A DNA stretch of 10,848 nt from assembly GCA_964468205.1 (NCBI GenBank), contig CAYXVG010000114.1, forward strand, positions 1 to 10,848. The letters run 5' to 3'. The notes beneath the pieces are model-generated. The model was not told the origin of the DNA. It saw only the letters and a list, made by a program, of their open reading frames with translations, and did not search any database. The stretch is from CAWELS01 sp964468205. Its GTDB lineage: Bacteria > Acidobacteriota > Terriglobia > Bryobacterales > Bryobacteraceae. Position numbers and translations under genes: made by a program. This document shows positions 8,241 through 10,848 of this stretch, one piece after another (position 1 is the first letter of the stretch; every line of letters starts with the position of its first letter).

Positions 8241-8269
8241 ATAATGCACGTAATGAATTACATACGCAA
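8241..8269 (-). promoter_or_regulatory. Candidate promoter of the complete receptor gene with operator-like inverted repeat
   Basis: On the minus strand TTGCGT (complement of 8264-8269) is separated by exactly 17 nt from CATTAT (complement of 8241-8246). The -35 matches at three positions and the -10 at four, with ideal spacing. The spacer contains GTAAT-TC-ATTAC (8250-8261), a 12-bp near-palindrome that could bind a dimeric regulator between the two promoter boxes. The leader to the ATG at 8176 would be about 58 nt. The prediction rests on pattern alone. Confidence 0.4.
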
Positions 8270-8354
8270 GGTTAAGCCCGTTAGCGGCGCCGTCCGACGT
8301 GGGGTTAGCGTAGATGTTAACGAATCAGAAGTCTATACTCACTAAACACTTACA

Positions 8355-8366
8355 TAGCTGCAGCTA
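8355..8366. promoter_or_regulatory. 12-bp perfect palindrome upstream of the receptor promoter
   Basis: TAGCTGCAGCTA reads identically on both strands. It lies about 86 nt upstream of the candidate -35 box and about 50 nt beyond the terminator of the preceding gene, where an activator or repressor site would be placed. No regulator family can be assigned and only one copy was noticed. Confidence 0.35.
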
Positions 8367-8415
8367 GGTGATGGATTGTGGTGAGCTGGATGGTACCGTC
8401 GCTCGTTACCGGAGG

Positions 8416-8457
8416 GTAAACAAACGCCGGGCGAGTGGTTCGCACCACTCGCCCGGC
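8416..8457 (-). terminator. Very strong intrinsic terminator after the first receptor gene
   Basis: Twenty-six nucleotides past the stop, GCCGGGCGAGTGGT pairs perfectly with ACCACTCGCCCGGC around a 4-nt loop (GCGA on the minus strand), a 14-bp stem, followed on the minus strand by GTTTGTTTAC. This should end transcription of the upstream receptor and separate it from the next gene. Confidence 0.92.
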
Positions 8458-8483
8458 CGGATTCGAGGCAATTGTAAGCGGAT

Positions 8484-10848
8484 CTAGAAGTAGAACTTGA
8501 TACCGAGCTGGATCACCCGCCGCCCTGTCTTCTGGCTAACATAGCCGAAGTTCGGAGCGTCAAGATTGCCCGCCTGGTCGAAATTGAGATCCAAGTTGTT
8601 GTCACCCGACCGGAAGGTATCGAGCGGGTGGTTGAGGAAGTTGTAGGCCGAGGCCCGGATCTGCAGGCGTTTCGATTCCCCAAAATTGAAGTTCTTGAAC
8701 ACCGACAGGTCATGGCTAAATAGCGCTGGTCCCCGGAAGTAGAACGGATACATGATTGGACCGTTGACTCCCCGGTCGGGGGGCGCGAAGCAGGCGCCGT
8801 TGATGTACTGCCCTGAGGCGAGGTTCTTAGTTGGGTCGCATCCTGGAACCAGGAGTGGTTGCGCAAGCAGGGACGGCGTCCCGGTGACGCTCGTATTGCT
8901 GACCCTGGTCACGCCGTCGGAAAGGTAGCCGGTAACGCCGAAATTGATCGCGTCGTTCGCCGAAACCTCCACGCCGCTGGCCCAGGTTGAGATCCCCGAG
9001 ACCTGCCAGCCGTTGGCGACCGCCTTGCCAAACGCGTTCGATTGAACGAAGTTGGGAAGCTGGATCACATAAGAAGCATTGAACATATGTGTCCGGTCGA
9101 TGCCGAGAATTCCGTAGTTGTTTACCATATTGATGCTGTCGGAGAGGGTATCGCCCGAACCCCGGATGCCCAATACTTTGGAGAACGTGTAGGCCGCCTG
9201 AATGTTCACCGGCCCCGCCTGCTTGGCGAAGGTCGACTGCAGCGAATGGTAGTTCGAGTAGAACCGGTGGATGATCCGGTTGATCGAGCTGTAGTTCTGG
9301 AAGGGCCGGAAATTGTCCGCGTTCTGGTCGGGACTGTCGAACATCGCCCCGTAGGGGACTTGGTTGATGTTCCGAATGCCCCCGCCGTCAAGCAGGTCCC
9401 GGCCGGCGTTTGCGACGTAGGCCGCGCGGAACATCATGTCGCGTTGGAGCCGCTGGCTGACTTCGAAGCTCCAGTTATAGCTGACTGGCTTCTTGTCGTC
9501 ATTTGCGTCAACCACTGTAATACCGGTCTTGACATCCCGGGGTGAAATATCATCGACAAGGTTCATCTCCCCGGCTGGTCGCGAGTTCGACCTCAAGCCG
9601 GCAGCGGTATGGTATGCCCCACTGACCGCGGTCGGCTCATTGAATCGAAACGCGCCGAAACCGCCTCGAAGGACGGTCTTTCCATTCCCAAACAGGTCGT
9701 AGGCGAATCCGAAACGCGGCTGAAACCAAAGGCTCTGGGGAGTAGTTCCTGAGAGCGGGAGCGACGGGTTGATCCCAGTGTAGTCCAAACCGGTGAGCTT
9801 TCCGAGATCCGCCGGGTCGTTGCTGTACTTCGATTCGTCGAAAATTGCGAATCCGACCTCTGGCTCGCCCCGGTCCGTCCAGTTGCCAAGATAGGCAAAC
9901 CGCATGCCCACCTCGACCGTGAGCTTCGCCGTGGCCTTCCAGCTATCCTGCACGTAACCCTCCAAGGTGTGGTACCCCTGGATCAGGTTCGTGTTCAGGT
10001 TCTGTTCGAAGTAGTTCTGGTAAATCCCGGTCAAAGCATCCCCGTAGGAGTTGCCAGTCGTGAATTTGTGGTTGGTCCGGAACTGATATCTCCCCTGGCT
10101 GTGCCCGCCGTTAGGCTGTTCTTGCTTAATGTATTGCCAGTAGAAACCGAATTTGAGGCTGTGATTGCCCTTGAACATCGACAGGTTCTCACCCGCCGAA
10201 TAAAGCCACTTGATCGCCGGGTATATTGGGTCGAACCCGCCGCGGTTCTCGATGCGGGCCAGATTCTGGGCAAACCGTACGTTGGGAATCTGATCAATTC
10301 CGTTGTCGTAGAGACCCTCGATCGGATATCCGTTCGCGGTTCGGGAAACCGCTTCCGGGTCCACCAACTCGTTCGGAAAATTGACGAAAGTGTAGCCAAA
10401 GATGAACTCGTTGGTCACCGTCGGCGAAATTACGTTGGTCAAGGAAGCGCTGACCGAATCCGACGCATTCTTGCCCAGCACCTCGCTCGGATACGGGACG
10501 TGGTCACCCGCCCGCCCCCAGAGTTGCACCGGAAAGTGTTGCTTCTCACGCTGCAAGTTATAGCGTACAAACAACTTGGTGAAGTCGCTGATGTTGTAGT
10601 CCACCTTGGAAGTGAACTGGTGCATCGGCTGCTGGAGCGTCAACGCCTCCACGTAGTTCCTGCCTCCGTTCACCGCGGGATCAACGTTCGGGCGAGGGGT
10701 CAACTGCATCAAGGTCCGGCCCCTGTTCTCCCACATTGATGCGGGAATGATCCCGCCCTGGATGCCTTCACCGGTTGGAACCTTTCGCGCGTCGGCGCCA
10801 GCCAGTTTCGACAGGTAGGCCGAATCGCTGAAGTCGCCGTTTAGCATC
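8484..10848 (-). CDS. TonB-dependent receptor, barrel portion (5' end beyond window)
   Basis: This is an outer-membrane transporter of the same family as the gene at 4760-8176. The open frame runs off the window edge; the 787 visible residues from MLNGDFSD align with residue 353 onward of the complete paralog, so the signal peptide, regulatory-like domain and plug are outside. Shared landmarks include KVPTGEG, VDYNISD.TKLFVRYNLQRE, SMFKGNHSLKFGFYWQ, IYQ.YFEQNL, KPVSYNWSFE.. (HPVSYNWSFE in the paralog) and the terminal GIKFYF with its C-terminal Phe. By hand count the last 83 residues match at 61 positions. The Cys pair in CDPTKNL...NGACFAPP is conserved. Differences cluster in segments expected to be surface loops. 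It is followed by a strong terminator. The stop is TAG. The substrate cannot be inferred. Confidence 0.93.
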   Translation of the reverse strand, partial: MLNGDFSDSAYLSKLAGADARKVPTGEGIQGGIIPASMWENRGRTLMQLTPRPNVDPAVNGGRNYVEALTLQQPMHQFTSKVDYNISDFTKLFVRYNLQREKQHFPVQLWGRAGDHVPYPSEVLGKNASDSVSASLTNVISPTVTNEFIFGYTFVNFPNELVDPEAVSRTANGYPIEGLYDNGIDQIPNVRFAQNLARIENRGGFDPIYPAIKWLYSAGENLSMFKGNHSLKFGFYWQYIKQEQPNGGHSQGRYQFRTNHKFTTGNSYGDALTGIYQNYFEQNLNTNLIQGYHTLEGYVQDSWKATAKLTVEVGMRFAYLGNWTDRGEPEVGFAIFDESKYSNDPADLGKLTGLDYTGINPSLPLSGTTPQSLWFQPRFGFAYDLFGNGKTVLRGGFGAFRFNEPTAVSGAYHTAAGLRSNSRPAGEMNLVDDISPRDVKTGITVVDANDDKKPVSYNWSFEVSQRLQRDMMFRAAYVANAGRDLLDGGGIRNINQVPYGAMFDSPDQNADNFRPFQNYSSINRIIHRFYSNYHSLQSTFAKQAGPVNIQAAYTFSKVLGIRGSGDTLSDSINMVNNYGILGIDRTHMFNASYVIQLPNFVQSNAFGKAVANGWQVSGISTWASGVEVSANDAINFGVTGYLSDGVTRVSNTSVTGTPSLLAQPLLVPGCDPTKNLASGQYINGACFAPPDRGVNGPIMYPFYFRGPALFSHDLSVFKNFNFGESKRLQIRASAYNFLNHPLDTFRSGDNNLDLNFDQAGNLDAPNFGYVSQKTGRRVIQLGIKFYF

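Larger units (their letters stand above)
8177..8483 (-). other. 307-nt spacer between the two receptor genes
   Basis: No gene fits here. From the upstream end it holds the terminator of the first receptor (8457-8416), a 12-bp palindrome at 8355-8366, an AT-rich promoter-like element at 8241-8269 with an inverted repeat in its spacer, a 7-bp leader hairpin at 8200-8225 and the ribosome binding site of the second receptor (AGGGG, complement of 8184-8188). This arrangement indicates separate, possibly differential, expression of the two paralogs. Confidence 0.7.

Noticed and set aside
4760..10848. A SusD-like partner lipoprotein or glycan-utilisation locus with the receptors
   Set aside because: No SusD-type, sulfatase or glycoside hydrolase gene is present in the window, and the receptors are of the Oar-like type, so a Sus-type assignment is not supported.

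Overview
The window looks like chromosomal DNA from a member of the Acidobacteriota, possibly of the Bryobacter/Solibacter type. This is inferred from two very large tandem outer-membrane receptors, each built on the plan 'carboxypeptidase-regulatory-like domain + plug + barrel' with phrases common in that phylum (such as MRNGDFSD and NRDKLFFFAGYE), from fairly G+C-rich DNA, and from Gram-negative export signals. No 16S or other phylogenetic marker analysis could be run. Every supported gene lies on the minus strand, so transcription runs from high to low coordinates.

Layout in transcription order. (1) 10848-8484: a TonB-dependent receptor cut by the window edge, with about the first 350 residues missing, followed by a strong 14-bp terminator hairpin. 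(2) 8483-8177: a 307-nt spacer with that terminator, a 12-bp palindrome, a promoter-like element with an inverted repeat in its spacer, and a leader hairpin. (3) 8176-4760: a complete paralogous receptor of 1138 residues, again followed by a strong terminator. (4) 4605-3526: an exported protein made of about ten TPR repeats. (5) 3525-3061: a 465-nt region with a weak terminator for the TPR gene and the upstream/leader region of the str operon. (6) 3060-1: the str operon rpsL, rpsG, fusA and the first 17 codons of tuf.

The str operon is conventional in gene order and protein sequence. rpsL very probably starts at TTG. The rpsL-rpsG gap is only 14 nt, so the intercistronic S7 feedback site known from E. 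coli has no room here. The two receptors probably import a large or complex substrate across the outer membrane using TonB energy, but the substrate cannot be read from the sequence. The TPR protein is predicted to be periplasmic or envelope-associated. It may serve the receptors or be only a neighbour; a strong terminator separates them.

I see no CRISPR, insertion sequence, tRNA, phage gene or broken gene, and no convincing new multi-gene system. The most unusual direct observations are that all six visible stop codons are TAG, that the receptor genes form a tandem pair with conserved scaffolds and divergent loop-like segments, and that there are undescribed dyad elements in the two non-coding regions.
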